64,000 nt of DNA, taken from contig OX243824.1 of the NCBI GenBank assembly GCA_945859605.1, positions 5,696,313 to 5,760,312 of the forward strand, given 5' to 3'. A model generated the notes under the pieces. It had not been told where the DNA came from, did no database searches, and saw nothing but the letters and a program-made list of their open reading frames with translations. Below are positions 1-11,833 of this stretch, piece after piece. Position numbers and translations under genes: made by a program. Origin of the DNA: Lumbricus rubellus. Its lineage: Eukaryota; Annelida; Clitellata; Crassiclitellata; Lumbricidae. Position 1 is the stretch's first letter; every line of letters begins with the position of its first letter.

Positions 1-954
1 GCCTACTATTGCTGCTACTTGTCTTTCCAACTGCCATCGGTGAGGCAGTTCGGGGGGCAGAAGTCAGACAAAGTGACTTACATTAAGTATTGAATGCGAT
101 ATGAATGCCGCATTGCCACATTGACCAGACTCAGCAGAGATCTTGAAGGTTTTTTTACAATAAAATCTATTATAGGCCTAGTTATTGTCACTTACTGGTA
201 TAGGTCTATGCGTAGACTAACTCAGTTTTGTGCAATTCATTAAGTAAAAGTGAAACATTTTCATAAAATAACAAAATAAGAATTAAGAATTAAGAATTTC
301 TTGAAAGAACAAGAATAAATAATTTTTTGAATATTATGAATATTAAGTTGGCAGTTTTAATATTCGTTAATATTCGTGAATATTTGAAAATCTTAATATT
401 CATAATATTCGAATACTCAATCTATGCCCTTAATGCCTGGAAAGAACCCAGCAATGGCCAGCATTGTCATAACCCTTAAAAACATAGGCCCTATACCTAG
501 TGTTTGTTTTCAAAAACATCAAACACATTAAGTTACATAATTATATTTTAATGAATTTATTTTTTACGACAATCATATCGATCAGTTTCCGACGACAGGG
601 AAACGACGTTACGGTAGATCTATTAATAACAGTTAATGACGTCATGATAAGGTCGTGCGCAAAAAAATAAGCGTCAACAAATTAACCGGATTGGCTGATG
701 TCATTAGACTTGGCCGTGTGCAAAAACATGCGGCATCTGGTGATTGGCAGTGATGAAACCTGATTGGCTGACGGATTTTACTATGGTCGCTATAAAACAA
801 CCATGATAGTAATAATATTGTGCTAAAAGTTTCAACTAATTTGCGTAAATTCAACGCCTCTATGAAGATACGTTGAATTACTTTGTCATCGTATAATAAC
901 ATAAATTCCTAAGAATTCTAAGACTGAACTTCTACTCTCGACCATACTATACGG
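1..954. other. AT-rich non-coding flank downstream of channel gene 1
   Basis: No open frame here resembles a known protein. The stretch is AT-rich, with short ATTCG/AATATTC iterations around 300-420. It ends in the GGCCGTG-type repeats at 651-790 and then the left TSD of a hAT MITE at 947-954. Confidence 0.6.
651..790 (+). repeat. diverged ~61-bp tandem repeat, core GGCCGTGTGCAAAAACA
   Basis: Two units are visible, starting at 651 (GGTCGTGCGCAAAA) and 711 (GGCCGTGTGCAAAA). Each is followed by a GATTGGCTGATGTCA-like tail. The same core occurs three more times at 20971, 21031 and 21095. Both sites lie a few hundred bp 3' of a channel gene (gene 1 and gene 3). Confidence 0.55.
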
Positions 955-1335
955 CAGCGGTTCTCAACCGGGGGTCCGCGGACCCCTAGGGGTCGGCGGC
1001 GATGTGCTTGGGGGTCCGCGAGCAAGTTCTGAAAATTATATATTTCTTAGTTGAAAACGTAGAAACAGTCAAACAGATAATTTTTTTGTCAATTTATCAA
1101 TATTTCCTCTTTTCAATGGCGACATGAAACTAATAATAAGCTGATTAATGACAAATTCGTCTGTTTTAGATGGGTCGGTTTGTTTCAGTCTCTATAGAAT
1201 CTAGATAATATTATAGGGTAATAGAGTCGCACAGTCGCGATAATGCACCAACGGCGCAAAATTTTATTGGGGGGTCCGTGACCGTGGCTCAAAATTAAAA
1301 GGGGTCCGTGAGTCTTAAAAGGTTGAGAACCGCTG
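955..1335. mobile_element. non-autonomous hAT-type MITE (381 bp)
   Basis: The terminal inverted repeats (TIRs) are CAGCGGTTCTCAACC at the left and its exact complement at the right. The element is flanked by a perfect 8-bp target-site duplication CTATACGG (947-954 and 1336-1343). Both are hallmarks of hAT transposons. There is no transposase frame. The GGGGTCCG motif is repeated in both subterminal regions. Confidence 0.92.
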
Positions 1336-1565
1336 CTATACGGTATAAATTATAATTCGCTACTGAAAGGCTTTTGTTGTGTTTCTGAAAGACTCTTGCT
1401 ACGAGAAGCGCTTTTGAAATGGTCAGAAACAATGCAATAATTAATTAGCCTAGCATTAGACAATTTAAAATGATCCTACACTTGATTTTCGTTCTTAATT
1501 TTTCAAGCAAAAGTCAACAACATACTGCGATCTAGATCGTAACAGTCATAGAGAAATCATTTAGG

Positions 1566-3978
1566 TCACTGATTTGTCGTGCAGTGAAATTGCGGATCTG
1601 AAGGCTTCATGGCTTCCTCCACCTTTCCCTGTATCTCAACGTCCGTTCGCCTCTTATGCCACAGAATCTGCATCAGCGAATAGAACAGCTCGATGATTTC
1701 CGCGGCCGTCAGAACCGATATTCCCAGCCAGAGATTCAACGATCCGCCGAGATTCGAAGCCATCGTGTCCCAGGACATCGCGAGGATGTCCGTTACCGTC
1801 GTCACGCTCCTTTCATTCATCTTTACCGTCACCTGAAGGAAATTGTCCTCGATCAGCTTCAAGTCGCGAATCCGCACCACGGAGTCGGCAATGGCATTGG
1901 CAGCTTTCAGGGTTCGACGCTCTGCTCTGATTGGTTCATAAGCAGCGAACTTTGCGGCATAGTGAACGTTTCTGCGAAGGTAGCGATCGTAGAAGGCCAG
2001 CTGGTATACGTGGCTGGGCCAACGTGCCCCGGATACGCTGAACTCGTAGTTGATGTCGGAGCATTCCACAGGGCAATCGCAGTTGTCGTCCACGGGGTCG
2101 AAGCCCCACAGGCACTCCATGACTTTCCATAGATCATCAATAACTGTGTTGTTCGGGGGTGGCACATCGCCAATGAACTGTGACACGTTCATGCAGAACG
2201 TTCCATTGACCGACTGCAGTTGCGCCTCGCTGTAGAACTCGAACGTGTCGATGCAGTGACACGCTTGAATGATCTGCCGCTGCCGACACAAACTGATGCA
2301 CGTCGCCTGGTCGTAGGGGACTGAACGCGCTGGATCGGAACGCATGAGACGTCGGTTACTGCAGTTTCCCTTCGGGTACGACAGTCGCGTTATGTTCGTC
2401 TGTTTCACGGTGATCGTGAGGTCTGTGCCGGGTGGTACAAAAATGGATGTCTTCGTGTCGGGTTTGGTACCGCGTGCGTGGACCATGACGCGGACTCCTG
2501 TGGACATCGGCATCCGTGTCCAGCTGTAGAAGGAGTCGACGACGTCAGACCAGAAGTCATCGATGAAGAAGATCATCTTGATAAGAGCCGTGTCGTTATT
2601 TGCCTGGAAGCGGACGCACCTCTGAAGCGGACGGTCGTACTCAGGGCTGTAATTAATGGGCCTTCCCTTGTAGAGGTCCCACTGGTACTGGAAGGACTCC
2701 ACGACGAACCCGTCCTCGTTCGGATCGACTCCTTCCCCGATCCGCGGATCCAAAGTGTTGACGTCGTAGGCGGTGAAGGATCGAAGAAAGTTCCAGAAGG
2801 TGCTGCTCATCCTGAACTGTTTCGGCGACTTGCGGTGGCAGCGAAGGAAGTTCAACTTCTTCAGGTAGTTCTGGTATTGTTCGTCGAAGTTCTTTCGACC
2901 GGATATCAGGAACAGGTTGCAGACGGTGACGTCTGGGAAATTGGGGGACTCCTGGACGTCGGCTGTGTTTTGAACGACGACGTAATTGTAATAGTTCGTC
3001 AAGACGGTCACCACCTGAAAATAGGAATCACGGTAATTCAAGATCAGCAGGGCTTTTTTATCGTGCAGTTGTACACACAATGTGCAGTTCTAAATGGATT
3101 TGTGCAGTTGTAGAAGCACTTTTGTACCGGTAAAACTAGCAAAAACGTCATTGTCCTCTGATTGAAAGTAATTTACCATGGAGAAGGGGAAAGGAAAGAA
3201 AGAGGTTGTGCAGTTCTAAAAATTCTTCAAAAACAGTCCTGAAGATCATATTATTTCTCATTATCGCAAATCTCTCAATTCAATACTCAATTCTGCATGT
3301 CTCGTATTCGTAATTTTCATTTTAGAATTTCTATAGCGCCACTCGAAAGCCCAGCGCAGGGCATCAACTTATTCACGAGCGCTGTGTCGACAGGCATTTC
3401 TTCTCTCGTGATCTTGCGCACTGGGAGCGCCTCTGAACGGTTCACCCTAGCAGAGGCGCTTTATAAATGTTTTAATACAATACTTATTGGATAAGACATT
3501 GACGTCTGACAATAGTTGTGGGGTTTGTTAAACTACCCCCATCGAACTTCAAAAGTGGAAGTTTCGAACAAGCCTACTTTTTAGTCGTCTACTAAGGTTG
3601 TTTAGCTTTCCGATAACAAAAGTAGGGCATTCTAGTTTGGGGTGTGGTTAAACTAAGGTTGTATACCTTTCCGATAGGAAATGTAGGACAATATAAGCTG
3701 AGGTGTGGGTAGACGCCACAGCTTGTAAATCCTTCAACAGTTTCGAGTTTCCAATTCAACATGTCACACAAGCAAACAATCACTTACCTGTAAGGTGACA
3801 AGAGGAAGAGGAGAAGGGAGGCACTCACCTGGAACATTAGCAGACCGAAGCAGACGATTAGGAAGACAACCCAACAGGTGCGTGCCACCACGTTGTTCGC
3901 TCTCACCGTTCGTCCGATGCCTTTCACCGTCGTGCTCTCAGCGAACTTGCGTAACTCTTGACGAATCTCTGGCAGCAT
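1566..3978 (-). CDS. DEG/ENaC-family sodium channel subunit, paralogue 1
   Basis: This is a predicted trimer-forming, amiloride-sensitive-type cation channel subunit of the plasma membrane. Exon 1 is 3829-3978 (50 codons; donor CAG|GTGAGT) and exon 2 is 1566-3014 (acceptor TTTTCAG|GTGG). The intron is phase 0 and 814 bp, and the joined protein is 532 aa. Landmarks are an N-terminal TTVKGIGR at about 16-23, TM1 at about 35-56, post-TM1 FPDVTVCN at 76-83, ectodomain GVRVMVHARG at 223-232, cysteine-rich PYDQATCISLCRQ from 283, CDCPVEC at 362-368 with WPS at 382-384, and TM2 at 473-502 with selectivity-filter G-I-S at 481-483. The start is the first Met in exon 1 and matches all paralogues. The usual His of the HG gating motif is Lys (19). 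The C-tail is about 30 aa. The gating stimulus (acid, peptide or mechanical) cannot be told from sequence. It is the most isolated of the four copies. Confidence 0.95.
3048..3241. mobile_element. hAT-type MITE, GGGCTG family, in intron of channel gene 1
   Basis: The 194-bp element starts CAGGGCTTTTTTA and ends AACAGTCCTG. It is flanked by AAGATCAG (3040-3047) and AAGATCAT (3242-3249), an 8-bp TSD with one mismatch. It begins about 33 bp upstream of the exon 2 acceptor on the gene strand. Related copies are at 7192-7384, 23058-23231 and 29707-29899. Confidence 0.85.
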
Positions 3979-4128
3979 GATGATGTTTCCTTTCGTTATT
4001 GTTCTTCAGCTACTATTGTTTAATTAATCTATTGTCTTGTTTATGGCACCAATTATGATGACGTTTCCTTTAGTTGTTCTTCAGCTAGTATTGTTTAATT
4101 AATCTATTGTCTTGTTTATGTCTCCAAT
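3977..4128. repeat. 75-bp direct tandem duplication at the 5' end of channel gene 1
   Basis: Two copies (about 3977-4053 and 4054-4128) each contain TTTCCTTT, TTCTTCAGCTA and TTAATTAATCTATTGTCTTG. They differ at a few bases. The first overlaps the start codon and the pair forms the immediate 5' leader/promoter-proximal region of gene 1. No counterpart was seen upstream of the other three genes. Confidence 0.85.
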
Positions 4129-5546
4129 TATTCGGTGTTCGATTGTGTAGGATGCACGTGCGCAAACAATTTCGACGACGATCACTGGAGGGAGTCTCGG
4201 ATCAGCAGGTGACGGTCGTAAATCGTTGATTTTGAAGTCTATACGAGGTTGGGTGGAAGGCGTTGTCAGAGAGCAGTGCGCTAAGTGGTCTTAAAACATT
4301 ATGAGTTAGGATCTATTGTGCGCGTGTGGAAACTTGAGAAGAGGAGGCGTGAAGGAGGTGATTAACGGTGAATGAAACAAGGATTGAAAGCAATTTTTAA
4401 TCGTAGAATTGAACGATACCTGGCTTTTTCAATCAATGCTGGATTGCACTTGTTTGAGGAGAACGCTTTGAGATCACCGAAACAAACAGATTTAAAATTA
4501 ATAGGAAAATTATCGATCACAGCTCGATCAGGGTTTTATCACACTGAGGACAAGAAAAGACGAACTAAGACGAGGCAAGTTCACAATAATCTGTTCTGTT
4601 TGCTTCAAAGGCTGGCAGTTCTTTTCAACAGGTGGACAGATTCAAAAGACCTCTAGCAATAGACTGCATGTTACTGTAGTCGGTAACTCAATTATAAAGC
4701 GCCTGTATTCAACACAGAAGAGATACAATGTCATGTAGGTGCAACAAACTGAGATCGCAGTTATTTCAATGTCCAAAAGTCAAGTCTTCGCAAAAGAGAG
4801 GCAGTTTATGGTGGACGAGCAGCCTGGAGTTTGATAATATTTCCTATTATTTAACGAGTCTTTACCAAAATTAAAATACAAAGAGTCGCTGTAGCTAAGC
4901 AAGAGTTCCAGAACGTCGCTGACGTATCTTCAAAATGGCTTCAACGTTTGTAAGATACAACGAAAGAAGTCTTGCGAATATTTTGACTTTCGGGCACCTG
5001 AAATCTAGATGAAAATTTAATATCAACGTCAGCAGTTGATACGTTGATGAACAAAATGCATCTCAAAATTGACTCTGTTGCTAATCGCTGTCTCTCCGTC
5101 AGTTAAATGTAAAACTCCGATTGTTCTATTCTTCGTGTTACAAAGAATGATGTCACGGTCTTGAACGCTCCGGCGTATAAATAAACTGTTGTAAGATTAA
5201 TCAAAGATATCCTATTCCTTTCATCCGATAAAAGTCTTTACACGCGACGAAAACGATCCGTATGAATTTCTATCGTTAGCGATCAATTCCAGTTTGTAGC
5301 GCAAATAAACCTTGAATGCCCGCACCTTCATTAATGCCACCAAACGTCGTCAAGGTTGACGTGTTTCGACGCATCACTGAACTCGCCGTGTTTTCCTCAG
5401 CAACCAGTCGCAGCATCTCGTTCCAATAATTATATATATACACGGTATATATACACGGACACGTCGTGAGAGGAGAGGAGAGAGAGACCGCTTGTTGGCT
5501 CTCGCCTGTGCACATAGAAAACGAATTGAAAAAAGCGAGACAGTCC
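4129..5546. other. non-coding region upstream of channel gene 1
   Basis: I see no recognisable gene, RNA or complete mobile element. A 94-codon frame at 4372-4656 (+) has no features I recognise and no support. A short TATATA-rich patch lies at about 5430-5455. The promoter of gene 1 should lie at the left edge of this stretch, but I cannot place it. Confidence 0.5.
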
Positions 5547-5554
5547 GACGATAT

Positions 5555-5927
5555 CAAGGGCGGATCCAGGGGGCAATCCGGCCATGCCCCCCATTTAGAA
5601 ATGCCATGGGACGTGGTTCCCCATTCGGTTTGAAATTAGCAATATGAATAGGGGGTGTCATGGCACCTTGCCCCCCCCCCCCCCCCATTAAAGAATTTCG
5701 GCCGAAGGACTAAAAAAGGTCATCAAATTTTTTGGCGGAAAAAGGTACTTTTTCTCTCAGCCAAAGACCAACTTTTGGCGGATGAAAAGGTACTTTTTCC
5801 TCAGCCCTCAGCCAAAGATCAGTGACTAAAAAAGGTCATCAACTTTTTTTGCGACCAATTACGATTTTTTTTCCAAGACCAAAGAATTTGCCCCTCCCCT
5901 TTCGAACAGTTCTGGATCCGCCACTTT
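5555..5927. mobile_element. hAT-type MITE, GGCGGATCCAG family, copy 1
   Basis: The ends are AAGGGCGGATCCAG and CTGGATCCGCCACTTT. Flanks GACGATAT (5547-5554) and AACGATAT (5928-5935) form an 8-bp TSD with one mismatch. The interior carries the motif GACTAAAAAAGGTCATCAA twice, next to TTTTTTGGCG. Other copies are at 12539-12951 and 13604-13929. Confidence 0.85.
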
Positions 5928-5935
5928 AACGATAT

Positions 5936-6842
5936 ATAACCATAACAAAGGTCGACCAGTCACCGGAGTCGATCGCGTTGTTTGCCCAGCGAGAAATCAC
6001 TTGCAATAATTTTTACATAAATCTACGTTCACGGCTAGCTTATCAAGCGCACGTTCACTAATTGCAAAAGATTCAGTTCAGTAATATGTGTAATTGACGA
6101 AAAAAGTCGATCCATAAATAATTATTGGCGTCGATGTTGAAAATGCTGCCGCGAGTCGCATGAAATTGTTAATTACGCCGTGCGAGGCCGGGCACACATT
6201 ATATTTATCTGCAAATAATTATTACCATAATGAAAATAATCAGACTCGTAATGAGATAGGCGTGCTGCGACTCTAAAAGTAGGCCTCCTAGTGACTGGTT
6301 GGAATAGAAGAAAGTGTGGTTATAAAGTAACGTCTAGAAAACACTAGCTGTCTGGTGTCAGAGTGATGCAATTATTATTATTACGATGAAGATCTGTTAA
6401 CTTTTGTAGCGCAAGACAAAGTCCACGTCAGGAAGAGTACAGGCGCTATGTCAAATCATTAGAGCAAGTTATCAGGTTAAGGGTGCGGATTTCAGGAATT
6501 GGGACAAATTACTTATCATTGGTTATTCGGAAATCGCTCTGTTATAGACTACAGGGACAAATACTGATCTTGTCTCTATTCGTGGGCGCTCATGGCAAGA
6601 GCCAGATACCGGTACAACACATACTTAATAAGGAATTTTGACATCAAATACACAGAACATTTGTTGAAAGAATGCATGGCCACAGTAATGCCACTATATT
6701 CTTCAACCAATAAAGAAACCAACGTGCACTTTCTATTAACGGTTAAATTATTACGTACATGTATGACGTGTGCACCATGCCGTGTGCCAGTATCGGGACA
6801 TTGAATCAAACGACTTCATATACATGTATGCCATCAGATTGG
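5936..6842. other. non-coding, nothing recognised
   Basis: Unique-looking AT-rich DNA. Short frames on both strands near 6576-6809 overlap each other and resemble no protein I know. Confidence 0.45.
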
Positions 6843-6850
6843 GACCCGGG

Positions 6851-7005
6851 CATGGGCGGAGTTTGGTTTTCGTTCTTGGAGGGGCTAATGCCTTCTTAGG
6901 GGGGCTAAGCCCGGAAAAAGATATCATTTTCATGGTAAAAAAGCTAAATCTGGGCCTGCTTGGGGGGGCTTAGCTCCCCCTAGCCCCTGATAAACTCCGC
7001 CCATG
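6851..7005. mobile_element. hAT-type MITE, CATGGGCGGAG family, copy 1
   Basis: The 155-bp element begins CATGGGCGGAGTTT and ends AAACTCCGCCCATG. The perfect 8-bp TSD is GACCCGGG (6843-6850 and 7006-7013). The interior has GGGGCTAAGCCC-like palindromes. A second copy is at 8128-8298, and a fragment lies inside the nested element at about 55050-55100. Confidence 0.9.
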
Positions 7006-7191
7006 GACCCGGGTACACATACATGCGACACCTGCTGAACCAAATTCGCTGTATTAATAAGACTTGGGCCACGTTCAAAGCACATCTTATACATGTTACA
7101 TGTACAATAATCACAGCCTTACATGACATGTAGGCCTATAAAAATTATGTTGGATTGCCTTCAAGTTTCCAACTCTGGAGTATCGCCAGGC

Positions 7192-7384
7192 CAGGGCTGT
7201 TTTAAAGGAATTTTTAGAACTGCACAACTCCTTTTCTTTCCCGTGCATCCTCCATTGTAAATTATTTCCAATCGAAGGACAATGACCTTTTTGCTAGATT
7301 TAACTGCACAGAAGTGTTTCTACAACTGCACAAATCCATTTAGAACTGCACATTTTGTGTACATCTGCACGTAAAAAAAACCTG
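7192..7384. mobile_element. hAT-type MITE, GGGCTG family, intergenic copy
   Basis: The 193-bp element begins CAGGGCTGTTTTAAAGGAA and ends ACCTG. The perfect 8-bp TSD is CGCCAGGC (7184-7191 and 7385-7392). GAACTGCACA is repeated in its subterminal parts. It is the best-preserved copy and defines the family found in three channel introns. Confidence 0.9.
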
Positions 7385-7438
7385 CGCCAGGCGGTCTACT
7401 TTTACAGACTACCGATAGGCCTACTGGTTTGGCAATCA

Positions 7439-7515
7439 GTCGCCCTTTAGGATAATTGGCTACGCTAATCCTTACAGTGTAAGGATTAGCGTAGCCAATT
7501 ATCCTAAAGGGCGAC
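7439..7515. repeat. 77-bp perfect palindrome with 1-nt centre
   Basis: Arms 7439-7476 and 7478-7515 are exact reverse complements around a single G at 7477. The right arm ends on the first base of the adjoining hAT element. The last 8 bp of the left arm, TCCTTACA, recur immediately after the far end of that element. Confidence 0.95.
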
Positions 7516-7872
7516 AGCGGTTCCCAACCCGCGGCCCGCGGGCCAAAAGTGGCCCGCCAGGCCTACAAAAATGGCCCGCCAGGCCTCAAAAATGGCCCTC
7601 ATCTCTCGAAGAATAAAAAAATGTATAAAAAAATTGACAGCTTTGACAGGATAGAACACATAATTATTTTCTACTACAAATTATTTTATTTTGACGTCTA
7701 TAAATAACATCAAATATTCTATTTTGAATCAATTATAACAATTTTATATGGTTTTAGTTAAGTAAATCTTAGCATTGTGGCCCCCTAATGTCCTTTAACT
7801 AAGAAAAAGTGGCCCGCTTGTCCTCCAACTTAGAAAAAGTGGCCCTAAGGTCCAAAAAGGTTGGGAACCACT
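7515..7872. mobile_element. hAT-type MITE with displaced target-site duplication
   Basis: The left end CAGCGGTTCCCAACC and the complement of the right end (AGTGGTTCCCAACC) are imperfect TIRs. The interior iterates GTGGCCCGC. The right flank is TCCTTACA (7873-7880). The matching 8 bp lie at 7469-7476, separated from the left end by 38 bp that are an inverted copy of the upstream flank. Confidence 0.85.
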
Positions 7873-8127
7873 TCCTTACACTATAGACATCTGAAACGTC
7901 ATGACGTTCGGTCTCTCCTTTTTTGTTTTACTTCTGCCACAGCGCGTTCGGCACAATCTTCGTGGCACGTGCAGACTGCTTCTGTTAACATTTTTTGTCG
8001 AATCTAAATTGCTAATTATCTAATGGCTTGGCATCAAGCATTGTCGCACTGCTATAATTATTCGTCTCGCACGGTTTGTTATACCTTTCTAAACGATTAA
8101 AGGTGCATGTTTAAAAACATAAGCAAT

Positions 8128-8298
8128 CATGGGTGGAGTTTATCAGGGGCTAGGGGGGGGGCTAAGCCCCTCCAAGAAGGCCCAGATTCAACTTTTTTAC
8201 CATGAAAATGCTATCCTTTTCCGGCGGTAGCCCCTCCAATAAGGCCCAGACTCGGGGTTAGACCACCCCCCCAAGAACGGAAACCAAACTCCGCCTAT
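8128..8298. mobile_element. hAT-type MITE, CATGGGCGGAG family, copy 2
   Basis: The 171-bp element begins CATGGGTGGAGTTTATC and ends AAACTCCGCCTATG. The perfect 8-bp TSD is TAAGCAAT (8120-8127 and 8299-8306). It lies in the opposite orientation to the copy at 6851. Confidence 0.9.
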
Positions 8299-8636
8299 GT
8301 AAGCAATATAAAAGAAACTGTCCGTTACGTTCACAGTGTTCGTTTTTAAAGTAGACCTATAAGCTTATCCACGTTCTGGAATTTCGTGAGACTTGACACA
8401 TCACTGAAATGGCCGCTTTGTGGTGCGCAAGTCACTCCGATAGCTTAAGCTAATGCAATATTTATGACATACAATCTACTAATGAAGAAGTAAGCTTACA
8501 TGTGTAGACCTACATGTACATTCAAAGTTGAATTAATGTTCGCAATTACCGCCACAAGAATGCGGCTGAATCAACCTGGGACAAGAGGTACGCTCTAAGA
8601 TACCACCGTAGACGATTGATTCAACCGGGGAAAAAA

Positions 8637-8643
8637 TAATAAC

Positions 8644-8734
<91 letters not shown>
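8637..8734. repeat. (AAT)n microsatellite
   Basis: About 98 bp of nearly uninterrupted AAT/ATA. It reads as poly-isoleucine on the minus strand, which is not a gene. Confidence 0.97.
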
Positions 8735-8737
<3 letters not shown>

Positions 8738-9714
8738 CGCATGCAAACGCACTGTATAAGTTATGCAGTAGGTCTAATCTTAATGAGCATCAAACTTAAC
8801 TACTAACTGAACAGACAGCTTGCAATATCCAGGATCCTATACACGGCGCTAAAAGCATCCAAGAAAGCACTTCCGCCCTACGGGGGGCGAACTCGTTACT
8901 TCTCGCCCTCTACGCCAGCGTGTTATCCGAAGCGCTACTGCATCCCCGGCCAACCAAAAAAGTGGGCCGCAGTTCTGTCAAGTCCAATTGGTCGAAAAAT
9001 CATCGGTTCGATCAACTTAGAAATCGAACGTTTTCTCAAGTGGCATTGGTTGATGTTTCGTCGGTCTGCATGGATAGACAATAATTATAAAATAATTTCT
9101 GAATTTTTATTCGTTGCGGCGTCTAGAGACGTGCAATAGAGCGTGGCGTAATGAAGTAGTTGCTTGCGACTGGACATTCGACTACATTATTTTATCTGTG
9201 TCTAGTGGATGTCATAAGCCTTCATAAGGGATCTCCAAACACTACGCACTCCGGGAAGGGGAGGGTATCGCCGGATTTTGGTGATGGGCATACGGGTGCT
9301 CGTCGCTGCTCGACCAAACGTACGCATGCAAAATAAGTTTCGAATCATGAAGTCTACATTAGCCTATTTATATCTCTGTATTATCCGATAGTTGGCTGAT
9401 GGCATGTGATTACATTATAATTAAATTACATGTATGTTCAGATTCAAACGGTAAACCATTACAGGCAACAAATTTTAGCTAGCAAACATGATGCCTTACA
9501 AAAAAAGTAGATAGTATCCTACGATAAAATAAATGCTTTAGACCTATAGGTAGCTTTAGCCAATTAGCTTCTTGGAAATGTGAGTGGGTGGGATGGAGAA
9601 GTCTATTAGCACGCGTGCGTGCGGTGGTTCTACAAATTGGTCAAATTACGACCAACTGTGGAGGGTATCAAAATACGATTCTCTGCGTACGTGATAGACC
9701 TTGCTAAGGATAGT
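8735..9714. other. non-coding, nothing recognised
   Basis: No coding potential that I can support and no complete mobile element. The base composition is typical of the surrounding intergenic DNA. Confidence 0.45.
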
Positions 9715-9867
9715 GATTAAGGGGAATGGAGGGGAAGAACAAGAAGGCGACCGAGACAGATGATGCTGGCCTGGATGATGAAGAAAGGCTACGAAAAGCT
9801 AAAGACGGAGGATGGAGTGGTGGAATTTTGCGTTCGAACCTGCCTACCTATCGGTAATTACTAATCG
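9715..9867 (+). pseudogene. LINE 3'-end remnant (C-terminal region of the reverse-transcriptase ORF)
   Basis: One frame reads GRTRRRPRQMMLAWMMKKGY and ends in a stop at about 9859-9861. The Arg-rich GR..RRPR stretch followed by a hydrophobic/basic helix resembles the RGRPRxxW region near the C-terminus of many non-LTR retrotransposon ORF2 proteins. No RT core is present, so it is a dead 5'-truncated copy. Confidence 0.5.
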
Positions 9868-10206
9868 GCCTGGAAAGGCCGTCATTGTGGCACTAAATGG
9901 CCTCAATTATAGCCTGCATTGTGTGCTGGGTAATAAGGTCACGCATAAACACAGCCACCAATGAGACGATGATTGCAAAACATGACAAATACATGAACAA
10001 TTACTTTCTGTCGTATTGGCGTTTTTAATCTACATGTGCGTACCACGAAACTGCTTCTTTCTGAGTCTCCACATGGTCTATTATAAGCCAACTTGAGATT
10101 AGGTCCGGAATTTAACGATGAGAAAATCTTGAATGTAGGCTTAGTTGGTCGAGTAATAGGCTAGGCCCATACACATGGATTTCTTCCGAAGCAGGACGTT
10201 TTGGCG

Positions 10207-10600
10207 CCGGTGTCACGAAATAAAGTCTGCCCCGATACAAAGTCTCCCCCGAAACAGAGTCTCCCCCTGGCTGAAAATCTGTTTTGGAAGACATTTTTTG
10301 GTGTAAAAGTATATAAATGTTCGTGTTAAATAACGTTTTATCGTGTTAGCAACGTAAACTAACGGTTTGATACGCTTATCTATTATTATTTTATGCGACT
10401 GCAGCCGATTTCACGATCAACGGGGGAGACTTTGTTTCGTGGACGGAGGAAATATTCTCTCCCCCCGGAGACTTTATTTCAGAATGTAGTCTCCGGGGGG
10501 CGAATTTATTCTAGAACAGATCCTCCAGGGGAGAATCTATTTCAAAATAAAGTCTCCAGGGGAGACTTTTAGGGGGGGAGACTCTGTCACGCGACACCTG
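10207..10600. mobile_element. putative DNA transposon fragment rich in AGTCTCCCCC motifs
   Basis: The left end CCGGTGTCACGAAATAAAGT and the complement of the right end CAGGTGTCGCGTGACAGAGT are related inverted repeats. The sub-ends contain several GAGACTTT/AGTCTCC iterations in both orientations. I could not find a convincing TSD. Similar sequence recurs at about 61490-61800. Confidence 0.55.
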
Positions 10601-10842
10601 ACGTAAAGTTTATTGACGAAAATAAATGTGATTACTAAATGCATAATGCATATTACGTTGTGACAAAATAAAACATGTTATGTCATGTAATGACTCAGCC
10701 GCCACATTCTTCGAACGATCGCTTAATATATTTAGTCCGTTTTTGTCTTCGCTGCGACATGGTCTATGAATGTTGCGTGTAATACAGGTATAACGCGCAG
10801 TATCTGATTTCTCCGGCCATAAACCAACCTAAGATCCGGTCG

Positions 10843-11833
10843 TCTATTAACGTTTTGCAAATCACGGACTATGAGCGATGCCTTTGAACGTGGTTGGTCG
10901 AGTCAACAGCAACATGCACGCACAACCATCAGACTGAATAAGGATTGCTCGGTTGTGAGTCACTTTCCTTGGAATAGCCACACACCCTCCCCCTTTAACC
11001 TGCGTTCCCTTACGTGGCCACCTCCCGTTTCCCTGCGTTCCCTTACGTGGAAATTGCGTAACTCCTTTTATGAACTACTCACGACTCTCCTGTTTGGTCG
11101 TGCCTGGGTCATGAGCGCTTCTAAACATTTATCGTGAAGGGTCGCTATATAAATTCCACGGATTGATAATTAGGCTATAGTTATAGATAGACAGACAGAC
11201 AAACAGGCGGGCAGACAAAGATAGATAGTTAGATACATAGATACATAGCTAGACAGATACATAGATAGACAGACATTGTTCGGCAAGCCACTTGAAATTA
11301 ATTATGACTGTACGAGTATAAAGCATACTGCGTAGGCCTACACTGTACACAAATCGCCAAACTATTTTTGGCTTACAATCTACACGGTCCAAGTTGACCC
11401 AAGGCGACCAAATTGATCAGTCATGAAGTAACGAGATGACAAGAGGCCGATTAATTGCAGTAAGTAAAATAGCAACTTGAAAATAATTATCCTGGTGCTA
11501 TAGAAACTATTTCATATTCCAGACCTACTTGCCCCAACAACGGCCCCAGACCGAACGTTGGCTTCCTGCAGGGGTCTCCAAAGCCCCCCCCCCCCCCTTT
11601 GGAGCCTAGTCGACCAGCCTTCCTCTAGGTTGTCTCACCTATCAGGGTGAATTTACAGACGAGTGTAGGCGACACCTGGCGACAGTCGTCGATTTTCACT
11701 GAATTGGGATTGAGAGATCAATTGAAGATTATGATTTTGACTACCACTATTATAATAGCTCTATGATGGCCAACCCGCTGCGTGAATTATTATGCTGCCA
11801 ATGCGCTCGTGATTTAGGCCCTAGTTGGTGCCA
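10843..11833 (+). repeat. tandem duplication, copy A (~990 bp)
   Basis: Copy A starts at TCTATTAACG and aligns along its whole length with 11834-13200. It holds an open frame at 10871-11137 beginning MSDAFERGWSSQ, then a SINE-like tail (GAGCGCTTCT..GAAGGGTCGCTATATAAAT), a GATA/GACA microsatellite at about 11175-11275 and a long C-run. The frame is followed directly by the SINE-like tail, so a repeat origin is more likely than a gene. Copy A lacks the hAT insertion present in copy B. Confidence 0.85.

Noticed and set aside
1656..3113. Plus-strand frames of 60-211 codons opposite channel gene 1, and similar ones opposite genes 2-4
   Set aside because: They are shadows of the minus-strand channel exons. 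They recur at the same places in all four genes only because the opposite strand is conserved.
5640..5700. Possible assembly problem at long C or G runs (also near 11585, 55060 and 61435)
   Set aside because: The runs may have uncertain length, but they lie in mobile or non-coding DNA and do not affect any gene call.
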